Positions 1 through 9,698 of a stretch of DNA of 64,000 nucleotides are shown piece after piece; position 1 is the stretch's first letter; each line of letters opens with the position of its first letter. Where the stretch lies: positions 5,192,225 to 5,256,224 of the forward strand of contig OZ005690.1 in assembly GCA_963930775.1 (NCBI GenBank), in the 5' to 3' direction. Both the position numbers and the translations under genes were made by a program. The notes under the pieces were generated by a model. The model ran no database searches and was not told where the DNA came from. It saw nothing but the letters and a program-made list of their open reading frames with translations. The stretch comes from Cliona cf. orientalis. Lineage: Eukaryota > Porifera > Demospongiae > Clionaida > Clionaidae.

Positions 1-45
1 GTCCCTAAAATCGTAAATTATTATTATGAAAACAGGGTCCCATTT

Positions 46-249
46 TCATGGAATCAGTTTATGATACTGGACCATTGAGGCCGCGCACTTACCGCCGCCT
101 CCCTCAGGTAATTGACGTTTCCATCTGCCAAGATCAATAGTGTTCCCATCCGCCTGCCATTCGTGGTTTGGCTGCTGTATCGCCGGGTCTGCAGTAGTAG
201 TTATAGCAAGAAGACCAATCGCGACGAGGAGTGATAGAGATAGCAACAT
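46..249 (-). CDS. First coding exon of a secreted protein (partial)
   Basis: The ATG at 249 (reading leftward) opens with a classic signal peptide: a hydrophobic Leu/Ile/Val/Ala core over residues 1-20, then small residues TTTADP. The mature part contains a basic KRQ site near residue 44 followed by a Gly run. A strong minus-strand donor (GTAAGT, bases 92-87) follows the Gly codons, so the coding exon probably ends at 93, about 52 codons in; the residues after it are intron read-through. The next exon lies outside the window to the left. No family is recognised. The KR site could be a proprotein cleavage point, which would fit a small secreted peptide or the N-terminus of a larger secreted protein. 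The signal peptide and donor are seen; function is unknown. Confidence 0.5.
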   Translation of the reverse strand: MLLSLSLLVAIGLLAITTTADPAIQQPNHEWQADGNTIDLGRWKRQLPEGGGGKCAASMVQYHKLIP

Positions 250-791
250 GTTGAAGCTGTGGACGTATCTCTTTAAATTTGCACGTTGGCGGTAGGGGAG
301 TCTAGATGCAATGGAACGTGGAACGGTGGAATGAAATAGTGGAACGATGGAATGGAATGGTGGATCGGTGGAATACTGGAGTAGTGGAACGAGAGATTGA
401 CGACCCTGTACCGTTTTTACTCGATTGTGAATGACGTCATTACCCGTAACCGCTAAATTAATTCATGTAAAAATAGCTATTAGTCTTGGTAACCTCGTTA
501 GTACTTCCTTTTTGAAGGTCAACAAGTGACCTCGAAGCCACACTGCATGGAGTAAGGTATTTCCTGTACTAACCTCAGACAGGATGCCAAGCCCAAACTA
601 ATCTACTATAGAATGATGGGCGCGGCTATAGCACAGCAAGGTTGCGCCCGTCTCTCGCGCTTAATGACATGCACGCGCATGCGCCTTAAGGCGCATCTCG
701 CGGATAAGGGGACCAATTGGGCATGCGCACTAACAATTGACGTTGAAAAACATGGGATGGTCTGGATACCAGGCTATATTGTCACTGGAGG
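250..791. other. Gene-poor stretch with GGAAT-type minisatellite
   Basis: No convincing gene. Bases 311-395 are a degenerate GGAAC/GGAAT-rich minisatellite. Bases 613-740 are locally GC- and CpG-rich. An 85-codon open frame at 613-870 crosses the DIRS inverted repeat and shows no domain, so it is not called as a gene. Confidence 0.5.
311..395. repeat. GGAAT-type minisatellite, inverted partner at 8263-8319
   Basis: Degenerate units of the form GTGGAA(C/T)GG(T/A) are repeated about nine times. The reverse complement of 8263-8319 contains the same string (AACGTGGAACGGTGGAAT), so the two tracts flank the 8-kb segment holding the DIRS element in opposite orientation. Confidence 0.6.
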
Positions 792-833
792 ATTATATTT
801 CAGAAGGCTCCGTCTCACATATCAACTATGGTA
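792..833 (+). repeat. DIRS left inverted terminal repeat
   Basis: These 42 bases are the exact reverse complement of 6883-6924. Identity stops abruptly on both sides, which makes these the best estimate of the element's ends. Confidence 0.8.
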
Positions 834-917
834 TTGGCCCTCATTTCCAACTATGACAGCTAATTTGTAGGATTTTGCCCGGAAGTAGATGTCAGGCGTT
901 ACGCGCGCTAACATCAC

Positions 918-2231
918 GTGCTTTTTTCACACTTGAAAGCTCGCCTTCACCTAGCCCTATTCGGCCTTTTTTCCAGCTCAAATTTTCGTGAAATTCAAGA
1001 CAGCTACGTTGAAATGGCAAGCGAAGATATCATCGATCTTAACCTTCAACTATCCTCAGCAGGCGCCCTAGACATCCTTGTCGGCGCTGGGATCGACCGT
1101 GCTGCCGCCGAGCAGATACTCGGCATAGTACCTGTGCAGTACGACGACGATCCCGTCCGCACCGAGGAGAACTCGGGCAGCGATGAAGGGAGCAGAGCCT
1201 CCTTCGAAATGAGGATGATGGCGATGATGGAGGGCTTTAGCCAGAAGCTAAACGAGTTGGCATCCAAGGTTGAGTCAACCGACGGAGCCACAGGCAGCGG
1301 GACCTCCACCGAGGTACCGCCTGTACCCACACCCTCCTCTGCCAGTACTTGTCGTACTGATACCTCTTCCTCTGCCGGTACTACTAGTACTGATAACTCT
1401 TCCTCGGCCAGTACTAGTCGTACTGATAACTCTAGCCAGGTGCCAAAACACTGGGCTGATCGTCGCCTCGATGAGCCTTTGAATCTGCCACCCGTTCATT
1501 GGCCTGATGACGAGGAGTCAGAGACTGCCAGCAACTTAGTAGAGGTCTCTCCGGAGACGATGTCGTTCCTGCAGTCTTGCTTTGGCAAACCGTTGAACAA
1601 CTCCGCCAGGCAAGGGCTCCGCAAGACGGTGGGTGTCCCCAAAGTGGACTCCACAAAATGCCCTAAGATGGACCGCGTGGTGAAAGGGAGCATCTTGAAA
1701 GAGACGAAGGATGCCGATACCACCCTAGCCAAGATGCAAACCCTGGTTTTGGACGCGGTGGCACCTCTAGTGCACATTCTAGAGTCTGCTAAGAATGGCA
1801 AACTCACTAATGACACCTCTGAGAAGGCGTCAAAGTTAGCACTCCGCCTGCTCGCTAACGCCTTGGCGCACATCGCCAAGGAAAGGCGCAAGAATGCCCT
1901 GAAAGACCTCAACAAAGATCTCCTTACTCTGGTGGAGGACGAAGAGAGATTTGCAAACGTTGCACCCATGCTGTTTGGGGACGGTTTTGAGAAAACCATG
2001 AAGGAGCACGTGGAGGCAATGAGATGCATCAGGAAGTCATCAAACAACAGCAAATCAGCTGAGCCGTTTTTTCGGAAGGGCCGCCCCTCGGGTCAATACT
2101 ATGGCAACGGCCATCACCGCGGGGGCGGCAACAGTCACAGAGGCCGCGGGCGATACCACCCGTACTACCGGGGCCACAGCGGGGGAAAAGAAAACTTCTC
2201 GAGAAAGAAACCTCAGAACAGCCAATCCTAA
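918..2231 (+). CDS. gag: DIRS gag-like protein
   Basis: Intact 437-codon ORF as the first gene of the DIRS element. It has an acidic N-terminal third, then a Ser/Thr-rich linker at residues ~130-175 built of near-tandem SSSA/STSRTDNSS units, then a helical, charged central domain (residues ~230-385), and an Arg/Gly/His-rich tail (residues ~395-437) suited to nucleic-acid binding. No CCHC zinc knuckle is visible, which is usual for DIRS gag proteins. An internal Met at residue 33 (MASEDIIDLN...) is an alternative start. The role as the nucleocapsid-like protein is inferred from position and composition; sequence similarity to other DIRS gags was not tested. Confidence 0.65.
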   Translation: MLFSHLKARLHLALFGLFSSSNFREIQDSYVEMASEDIIDLNLQLSSAGALDILVGAGIDRAAAEQILGIVPVQYDDDPVRTEENSGSDEGSRASFEMRMMAMMEGFSQKLNELASKVESTDGATGSGTSTEVPPVPTPSSASTCRTDTSSSAGTTSTDNSSSASTSRTDNSSQVPKHWADRRLDEPLNLPPVHWPDDEESETASNLVEVSPETMSFLQSCFGKPLNNSARQGLRKTVGVPKVDSTKCPKMDRVVKGSILKETKDADTTLAKMQTLVLDAVAPLVHILESAKNGKLTNDTSEKASKLALRLLANALAHIAKERRKNALKDLNKDLLTLVEDEERFANVAPMLFGDGFEKTMKEHVEAMRCIRKSSNNSKSAEPFFRKGRPSGQYYGNGHHRGGGNSHRGRGRYHPYYRGHSGGKENFSRKKPQNSQS

Positions 2232-2300
2232 AGAAGCCAAAGACTCTCAGAGTAGAGCTAGTACCGGTAGAGATAGATGTACCTGCTGTATGGGGCTATA

Positions 2301-3888
2301 TTAGTGTCATAATTATGGAGGGTGTAGTCATTTTTGTGGGAGGGGTATCCATCTCATTTGGGGGTGGTTATTTAGAGGTAGAAAATTCTTTTGGTGGGGT
2401 GTATTTTCTCTTGGGGTGTAGTTATTCTTTTTGGGGGGGGGGGGGGGGGGTGGTAGTTCTTATGGGGGTACATATATAATAGTTGGTAAGGGTATACTTT
2501 CATTTGGGGTTGTATTCTTTTTTGGGGGGGTGTCCATATCTTTGGGGGTGGTCTTTTATTGTTGCGGGGGTGGGCCATTTCCAGGAGGATAGGATTTTTT
2601 TGGTTACACATCTTTTCTTGGGGTGTAGTAATTTTAATATAACGTACATTGGGGGGGGGGCTCCAATTTGATAAGAGGTTTACTGTTTTTATATGGCACG
2701 GAGAGCTCAAGAGGACATAGTACATACGCCAGTACTGTGCCAGTCACGCCCCTACATGGAGATCGAAGGTCACATGATCAGTTCCTGTCATGCACAAGGT
2801 CAAAGGTCAATGATACTGTGCTTTAAATGGAAAATCCTTTTCTAGTATCCGTTAATTTGATGGTTGTGAAGGTCTCTGAATTTATCATATCCAACTGAAA
2901 TCTTCTCATCCGGGATTTTATTCTATACTTATATACATGCACTTATTATTCTGAAGCCCTGCCTGAACAATGTACCAAAAGTATGTATACGTCTACATTA
3001 TATAGTGCGTTGTACCATTGATTCAGCTAGAGATGCAGTGACGGGAAGACAAAAATGCCAAAGTGCCTCCATAAAAAATTAATGTTCCATGAAAATTCAG
3101 TAGGTTTATCTTCTACTACCAATCCAAACCTAAGGGGAAACCATCCCACTGCCTGCTCAGGCATTTAAGCAAAAGGCAGAGCCACATAGGTGCCTAGCCT
3201 TGAGAACTAGGGGTGATAGGTTGAAAAGCTCTTTTGTCCATGGAAACTCTCCCTACCCATGTGTTGTAAATACACCTACAAACTCCTGCTGAATGTTCTC
3301 GATGCCTAGTTAATTGGAAATGTACACACATAGGTAGCTATACAGCAAGATCTAGGCTTTTAATAGATTTCTGAAGATGAGAATATTAATTTTACCAGAT
3401 ATCCATTGCAATATCAAAGGTCAGAGACCTTCACAACTGTCGAATTCACTAGCTTTGGATGTGACTGCACGGCCTTATTCTTTTTTCCATTTAAAGCACA
3501 CTTTCATTGACCTTTGACCTTGTAATTGAGATCACGTGACCTTTGCCTTATATGCGCATAGGCCCGAGATAGCTACAAGAAAAAATGCACCAGTAGTTTA
3601 GTAAAAGACTACCCCCTGAAATGGCCCACCCCTCCAACAATAAAAGACCACCCCCAAATGAAATGGATACCCCCCCCCAAAAAAAAGAATTCTACCCACA
3701 AATAAAATGGACACCCTGCCCAGAAGAAAAGACTACCTACCCTCAAATAAAATTGACACCCCTCCCAGAAAAAAGAATACTACCCCCAAATGAAATGGAT
3801 ACCCCACCCAGAAGAAAAGACTATCCCTGAATGGAATGGATACCCCTCCCAGAACAATACTATACACCCTTCATAATTATGACACTAA
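2301..3888. mobile_element. Nested 1.6-kb foldback DNA element with TATA duplication
   Basis: Ends are TTAGTGTCATAATTATG (2301 rightward) and its reverse complement (ending 3888), flanked on both sides by TATA (2297-2300 and 3889-3892). The inverted repeat runs deep: 2301-2880 and 3415-3888 are imperfect reverse complements, including GGGGGTGG/CCACCCCC minisatellite arms, the GGTCAATG...CTTTAAATGG block (about 2810) against 3487-3515, and GTTGTGAAGGTCTCTGA (2864) against 3421-3437. About 530 bp of non-repeated sequence forms the loop. It encodes nothing, so it is a non-autonomous foldback/MITE-like transposon. Its insertion separates the gag stop from the RT ORF of the host DIRS. Confidence 0.75.
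2431..2451. repeat. Poly-G tract
   Basis: A run of about 20 G lies inside the left arm of the foldback element, matched by C/A-rich sequence in the right arm. It is potentially slippage-prone. Confidence 0.7.
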
Positions 3889-3919
3889 TATACCGCCATA
3901 GTATGGGGCTGTAAATATC

Positions 3920-5735
3920 TTGTATGCATATGCAAACAATCCAGTAATATCAGTCATGCCCCAATATCCTCGCCCATCGGCGATTGTCGCTCACTTGCAG
4001 ACCAGGGGTATAGTCCCCATGGCTCAGAAACTCGCGGAGCGAGCGGTTTTACCAGCAGGCAGACTAACGCACTGCATGGAAAACTGGAGACGGATAACGC
4101 AAGACCAATGGGTCTTGGAAATAGTTCGGGGCTTTCGCATCCCCTTTGTATCCGATCCGCGCCAGAGGCAGCAGCCGAGACAGTTATGTCTCTCGAAAGA
4201 GGCAGAAGCGCGTCTGGAGGTAGAAATCCAAGAGATGTTGGAAAAGGGCGCGATTCAAGAAAGTCGGACGAAGGGGAGGGGCTTCGTATCCAACGTCTTT
4301 CTAGTGCCCAAGAAGGACGGGGGTCAGAGGCCCGTGATAAACTTGAAGAAGCTCAACGAGTTTGTGCATACAGAGCACTTCAAGATGGAAGGAATCCATC
4401 TATTGAAAGATCTCCTAAGAAAAGGAGACTGGATGACAAAAGTGGACCTGAAGGATGCTTACTTCATGGTTCCGATACACAGAGAGGACAGAGATTTCCT
4501 CAAGTTCATATGCAGGGACAAATGCTACAAGTTCAACTGGCCTGGCGAGTGCCCCTTGGGTTTTCACCAAGGTTCTGAAGCCAGTAGCAGCTCAGCTCAG
4601 AGAGCTAGGTGTGAGAATGATTGTCTATATAGACGACATGCTGATCATAACCGAGACACCCGAACTCCTGAGGGATCACACTACGGGCCTAATCTATCTC
4701 TTGGAGAACTTGGGGTTCATTATTGGATACAAGAAATGTGTGCTAGAGCCGACACAATCAATCGACTTTCTGGGTTTCATGGTAGACTCAACGAAGCAGG
4801 AACTCCGCCTACCAGCGGAGAAAATGAAAAAAATCAGGGCAGAGGCCCGAAAGCTGAGTACTTCCGCCTCAACAACAGCGAGGAAGCTGTCCCAATTCCT
4901 AGGGAAATTGAATGCAGCCACACGGGCAGTGCCAGTGGCACCACTGTTCTACCGCAGCCTCCAAGCCGCTCTGGGCAGAGCCCTAACTGCGGGAGCCCAG
5001 GACTACTCTGTGCTAGTAGAAGTCACCCCCAACATGAGGGAGGAGCTTCAGTGGTGGGAGGAGCACCTCTCACAATGGAATGGCGGGACTCTAGTAACAG
5101 AGAAACCCTCAGTGGTCATAGAGACCGATGCGTCAAAAAAGGGTTGGGGAGCAACCTCCCAAGGGGTCCAGACGGGGGGACCTTGGTCGAGATCAGAGTC
5201 CAGCATGCACATCAACTGCCTGGAAGCGCTGGCAGCCTTCCTGGCCATCAAGTGTTTTGCTCGGGATCGCAGAAGTGTGACGATCCTGCTCAGAATGGAC
5301 AACATGAGTGCCGTCACATACGTGAACAAGCTTGGGGGCACAGTGTCACAGAACGTGACAGCCATAACCAAGAATCTATGGCTCTGGTGCCTGCAGAGAG
5401 ATATATCTCTCATAGCGGAACACCTACCGGGAGTACAGAACACGATTGCAGACGAGGAATCGCGCATGATGAAGGACAGAACAGACTGGAAACTGAACCC
5501 AGAGGTGTTCAGGCAGATAAACAGGCGATTGGGTCCTCAAACAGTGGATCTCTTCGCATCTCGCCTGACAACTCAGCTACCACGCTTCTTCAGTTGGAGA
5601 CCAGACCCAGAGGCAGAAGCCCTGAATGCGTTCTCCCAACAATGGGACAAGCTAGGGGGAAGGGATACGCCAACCCCCCATGGAGCCTGGTGGGAAAAAC
5701 CCTGTCCCAGGTACGAGCTCAAGGAGCAACCATAG
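3920..5735 (+). pseudogene. pol: DIRS reverse transcriptase-RNase H, frame broken
   Basis: Reads in frame 2 from 3920 to about 4540, then in frame 3 to 5735. The first segment carries RT motifs VPKKDGGQRPVINLK and KVDLKDAYF; the second carries GLASAPWVF, the catalytic YIDD (4626-4637) and LGF, then a DIRS-type RNase H (ETDASKKGWGA at ~5124, MDNMSAV at ~5295, and a C-terminal VDLFAS segment). At the junction (4537-4548) several residues of the usual motif upstream of GLASAPW are missing, so a small deletion rather than a single-base slip probably broke the frame. Polymerase and RNase H copy the element's RNA into DNA. Its tail overlaps the recombinase ORF from 5680, as is common in DIRS elements. 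Confidence 0.8.
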
Positions 5736-6873
5736 TGTTGATCGCTCCAGTGTGGAAGACACAGGTGTGGTACGCAACTCTCCTGGTGATGTTGGTAGAC
5801 TTCCCTGTGATACTCAAGCATCCCGGCGGGCTGATACAGCCAACAACACCAATAGCGGCACCAGAAGTGGAACCTCAACTAGCCGCGTGGCCTATCTCAG
5901 GCGTCACTACGAGGACGAGCAAATTTCGGACACAGGCACAGAATTACTATTGGCATCATGGAGGACGAAGTCCTCAAAATCTTATGACTCCCTCTTTGGG
6001 AAATGGGTATGCTGGTGTCATCAGAGGGGTGCAGATCCCATTGATGGACCTATAAGCGATGTGGTCAACTTTCTCGCTCATCTATATGATGAAGGATACC
6101 AGTATCGCTCCTTGAACTCCTACGGATCGGCCATCTCTTCTGTACACACTAAAGTGGATGGTCACAGCGTAGGCGAACATCCGTTGGTTGCAACATTGCT
6201 CAAAGGAGTGTTCAATCAACGCCCCCCACGACCTCGATACGAGACTACGTGGGACGTCGCTCAGGTTACAGAGTACCTTGAAAAAATGGGTGAGAACAGT
6301 GTCCTAACCCTACAAGAGCTAACTTGGAAGCTGGCAATGCTCTTCTGCTTGACTAGGCCATCAAGGAGCTCAGACCTTTGTGGCTTAGACCTAAAGTTCC
6401 GGCGATATATCCCAGAGGGAGTAACCTTCCAAGCTGCAGACTTGGCAAAACAGTCTAGAAGTACCAAACCCAGAGCAGAATTCTTTTTCCCTGCTTTTCA
6501 GCGCTCACAGCGCCTGTGCCCAGTGGCAACACTCAGGGTATACGAAGAAAGGACTAAACGTCTCAGAGAGACGGAGGCGCAAACCAAGTTGTTTTTAGGA
6601 ACAGTCAAACCACACAACCCAGTGGCACCGTCTACGGTGGCCAGGTGGCTCAGATCAATGATGGAGAAAGCTGGCATAGACATCAGCATGTTTAAAGCAC
6701 ACTTAACAAGGGGTGCAGCAGTAACGGCTGCAGCCAATGCAGGCATCACCACAGAGGACATTCTGAAAGCAGCAGATTGGAGTAGTGATACAGTATTCAA
6801 CAAGTTCTACTATAAACCGACAAAAGATACCAAGTTTGGGCAGACTGTGCTATCCAAACAGAAATCTAATTGA
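5680..6873 (+). CDS. DIRS tyrosine recombinase
   Basis: The frame is open from 5680; the recognisable domain starts near 5890 (AYLRRHYEDEQ) with an SAM-like N-terminal core-binding region (SYDSLFGKWVCWC, then VVNFLAHLYDEGYQYRSLNSYGSAIS). Catalytic signatures are the first Arg in LTRPSRSSDL (~6350), HLTRG (His-x-x-Arg, ~6702-6716) and the nucleophilic Tyr in FNKFYYKP (~6799-6822). This is the integrase of DIRS elements, inserting circular DNA by site-specific recombination without target duplication. The domain is complete and uninterrupted. The first ~70 codons overlap the RNase H ORF in another frame, so the true start may be internal. Confidence 0.85.
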   Translation: MEPGGKNPVPGTSSRSNHSVDRSSVEDTGVVRNSPGDVGRLPCDTQASRRADTANNTNSGTRSGTSTSRVAYLRRHYEDEQISDTGTELLLASWRTKSSKSYDSLFGKWVCWCHQRGADPIDGPISDVVNFLAHLYDEGYQYRSLNSYGSAISSVHTKVDGHSVGEHPLVATLLKGVFNQRPPRPRYETTWDVAQVTEYLEKMGENSVLTLQELTWKLAMLFCLTRPSRSSDLCGLDLKFRRYIPEGVTFQAADLAKQSRSTKPRAEFFFPAFQRSQRLCPVATLRVYEERTKRLRETEAQTKLFLGTVKPHNPVAPSTVARWLRSMMEKAGIDISMFKAHLTRGAAVTAAANAGITTEDILKAADWSSDTVFNKFYYKPTKDTKFGQTVLSKQKSN

Positions 6874-6882
6874 ACTACAAAC

Positions 6883-6924
6883 TACCATAGTTGATATGTG
6901 AGACGGAGCCTTCTGAAATATAAT
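6883..6924 (-). repeat. DIRS right inverted terminal repeat
   Basis: Exact reverse complement of 792-833, starting 10 bases after the recombinase stop codon. Confidence 0.8.
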
Positions 6925-7111
6925 TACAGAATGGCTCAGCCCACGCAGGTTTTAGAGAGGTTAAAGTCCATCTGTATGAGCAGTGTATTATTGCAGTATT
7001 ATCAGCCCACATAGCTACCTATACATTGTATATATCTGGGCAGATTTTACATGAAGTCAGAGGTTATACACATAAATCACCCCCTGATTATTGTGTTGGT
7101 AAATCAGTATT

Positions 7112-7311
7112 ACATGGGAAGATTTTACGTAAGAACTTTGACCTTATGTAAAATTTTCCATTATAAAGTAACCAATGTAAACATTGGAAATATTTTATGT
7201 GTGACGTAAAATCCTCCCATGGTTAGATCATGGCAGAAGTCACGTAAAATCTCCTCATGATTAATCCAAGGAGAAGTCACGGAAAATCTCCCCATGATAG
7301 AATCATGGCGA
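7112..7311. repeat. Inverted plus 3x37-bp tandem repeat
   Basis: Three imperfect tandem units start at 7201, 7239 and 7276, each beginning GT(G/C)ACG(T/G)AAAATC followed by a CATG-containing segment. The string CATGGGAAGATTTTACGT at 7113-7130 is the near-perfect reverse complement of 7205-7222, giving a hairpin. It is probably a decayed MITE. Confidence 0.55.
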
Positions 7312-8262
7312 TTTTCCTACACATCTGTAGGACCCGGACCACACACCTAGTCTGTGATAACTAGCTACTGAAGCATTGATTGACTCACTAGCCATCACCG
7401 GACTGGGCCTGTCTGAAGGAGGAACGAAGAGGACCACATTCAGGGAGATTGAAGTATGCAATACAGTGGAGAATTATGCACACCCATACATATCATAGTA
7501 GTCACTCAATACACTCACATAAATTATTAGGATGTAGCTAATGAACTTAGAGTAGGTGTTGATCTTTGTACAGTCATGCATATGTGTTGATATTTGTGTC
7601 TAGTACCCTGTTAATGTGCTGTTGCTATAGGTGTAATATATATCACTTGTGTGTGTTAATGTGCTAGCTATAATATTATTTCTGGATGTGTCGTTGCTAT
7701 GCTGGTTGTGCTTGGTGAAAGTCTGGCGACTAATATCATTACAAGGATTTGACGGTAGTGAATATTAACAATCTTTTTGAAACAACAATGTACTATATCA
7801 AATACAATACACAAGTTGTAAGCTTACTGTAATATAGCTACTTAATGAATAATTGACTACGGCATCCAGCCGAGTACCACAGGTGACATGATCGTCACCC
7901 GGGGAGCTAGTATTTTGATAACTACAAAAATTAATGCAAAGGGTACAGTGACCAATGGAACTACTCAGGCCTTGGTCCCAGGCAGTGCCAGGGATATAGC
8001 ATTCAAGTCCATAATATTATTATGGCATGGCAACAGGCTGAGCAACAAATTAAATAGGAACCATACTACGGCAGATATTCTGTCTGTGCTGGAAGTAGCA
8101 GTATAATACTATCTAGATCGATAGCTAGATTATCAGCTGCAGCATGTGCTCTATGGCTTTTGTTTCTGTCTTTTTTCTACATCCCTGACCTATATATTCA
8201 TCTCTCTCGCCTTTCTGAAGGCTGAGCTGCATAAGTTGGTGTGCTACAGTTAGTGATAGTTG

Positions 8263-8319
8263 CCATTCCACTATTCCACCGTTCCACATTCCACTATTCC
8301 ATTCCACCGTTCCACGTTC
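8263..8319. repeat. Inverted partner of the 311-395 minisatellite
   Basis: CCATTCC/GTTCCAC units are repeated; the reverse complement shares an uninterrupted AACGTGGAACGGTGGAAT block with 314-332. Confidence 0.6.
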
Positions 8320-8668
8320 ATTTGATCATGCTGTTGCAATCATAGAATCTGATAAGATTGTGTCTTAGCTAGCTAATTATCTATGGTGCAAAGAGATTCT
8401 TCTGAGAAAATTAGTCCCCATAATAACGGTATCCTGTCCAGGTACACGACAGTCGAGTCCAACTTAATGTCAGTAACATGTTTGTGTCATTCTGAATGCA
8501 TGACACTATCATTCATGGGCACCTGTGATTAAACACTGAACTCCTGAATCAGACTTGCGATATATGGCAGCAACATCCAATCCCCCCGTAAATTATGGCC
8601 CGTGACTGTCCACTGCGCTAGACATGGTCCCCAGGACAAACCTTGCTAACCAAAACCCAGCCCCTGAT

Positions 8669-8690
8669 CCCCCCCCCCCCCCCCCCCCCC
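8669..8690. repeat. Poly-C tract
   Basis: A run of about 22 C, prone to slippage and sequencing error. Confidence 0.7.
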
Positions 8691-9339
8691 TGTTAATGGC
8701 AGGGGAGTAGCTACCACGTACAGTTGCCATGGATAGTCTGGGGAGACCACTTAATATAGTGTGACGGTACTCAAAGTGACACAAAATTGATAATGAGATG
8801 TCATTAATTTTACTCATAATAGTAGCTAATACTATTATTGTTATTGTATGATTTCTAATTGCAGCTGAGTAGCGGAGTCACACTGTTATGTAGACACAAA
8901 TTAATAATAATAATTATTATTATGTTGCTGACGTTATAAGGGGGCTTGTCCAAAGTCCTTATGGAAAAATTAATGTCATTATGACGTTGGGGGGGAGGGG
9001 TCTTGGTCCATGACGTTTTACAACTGCAGTGTCAGCTTTAGTTGTGATTAGGCATTACTGTGGTTGAATAAGTCTAGACACACCTCCAGCAGTGTCAAAA
9101 TTCGCATTTTTGTGACAGCTGTGTATATAAAGCACTACGTAGCTAATTAATAGTGTGCACGTAGCTACAGGCAAGCAATGCAAGAAATAGCTTGACAAAT
9201 AAAAAAAAAAGAAACTGTTAAAGAAGCACAGGTATGCAATGAATCCATGAAGACATAGCTAGCATTGTAGAATACAAGTGAATACCAAACGTGTAGGCTC
9301 AATGGAGCAGAATCATAGTTTCAGTATTGAATCTATGCT

Positions 9340-9486
9340 GAAATGCTGTGACGTTAAGAGAGGGGGGTAAAAAGTTAACGTCATATTCGTAGCCAAAGAT
9401 GCACTGACAGGTATAGTTACCTTCAGTATTCACACATTCCTCATTTGGCTTAGAACAGAATATACGATCCTGATATTCGTCTATAT
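9340..9486 (-). pseudogene. Calcium-binding EGF exon (degenerate)
   Basis: On the minus strand an acceptor (GGTAG) precedes 9486, and the exon opens with IDEY, a DIDE(C) calcium-binding EGF start in which the first Cys has become Tyr. The rest follows the family pattern: FCSKPNEECVNTEGNYTCQCIFGYEY, with the Asn/Tyr positions of the hydroxylation consensus. The donor is unclear (a GTTAAC near 9377 is weak). EGF domains of this type are modules of secreted or membrane adhesion proteins. With only two damaged modules in the window it is read as a gene remnant or part of a longer split gene. Confidence 0.5.
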
Positions 9487-9540
9487 CTACCACAATAATA
9501 ATTATTTATAACCTCATCTTAACTGTAACATTAATTTTAC

Positions 9541-9698
9541 CTATTATCATAGAGCCACCTTCACAAATATTGCTTATTTTATTTTCTTGATAGCCGTCCT
9601 TACAATCACACTCGTATGACCCAATTGTATTTATATATATATATATATCCGGTTCTTAGACTCAACACGAAACTCAGTAATTCTACACTCATCAATAT
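9541..9698 (-). pseudogene. Second cbEGF exon, broken by TA microsatellite
   Basis: A good acceptor (TACTACAG) precedes 9698 and the exon starts IDECRITEF, in phase 1 as is typical of EGF modules. A TATATATATATATA tract at about 9638-9652 then shifts the frame into a stop. Beyond it another frame resumes the domain as NTIGSYECDCKDGYQE, and a GTAAAA donor sits at 9540. Two of the six expected Cys are missing in the damaged middle. It lies directly upstream (in transcription) of the exon at 9486, so the two formed a cbEGF tandem. Confidence 0.5.

Larger units (their letters stand above)
792..6924 (+). mobile_element. DIRS-type tyrosine-recombinase retrotransposon
   Basis: A 42-bp perfect inverted repeat (792-833 against 6883-6924) encloses three coding regions in DIRS order: a gag-like ORF, a reverse transcriptase/RNase H ORF, and an overlapping tyrosine recombinase ORF ending 10 bases before the right repeat. 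DIRS elements integrate through a tyrosine recombinase instead of a DDE integrase, so they lack LTRs in direct orientation and leave no target duplication; none is visible here. The copy is damaged: the RT frame is broken near 4540-4550, and a 1.6-kb foldback element (2301-3888) sits between gag and RT. Inverted repeats of DIRS1-type elements are usually longer than 42 bp and are matched by an internal complementary region, which I could not identify. Confidence 0.85.
6925..9339. other. Intergenic, repeat remnants only
   Basis: No gene is recognised. It holds a tandem/inverted cluster at 7112-7311, a GGAAT-type minisatellite at 8263-8319, a poly-C tract at 8669-8690 and AT-rich filler. A 72-codon open frame at 7888-8106 shows no domain. 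Confidence 0.5.

Noticed and set aside
613..870. 85-codon ORF at the left end of the DIRS
   Set aside because: It crosses the 42-bp inverted repeat, stops before gag and has no recognisable motif.
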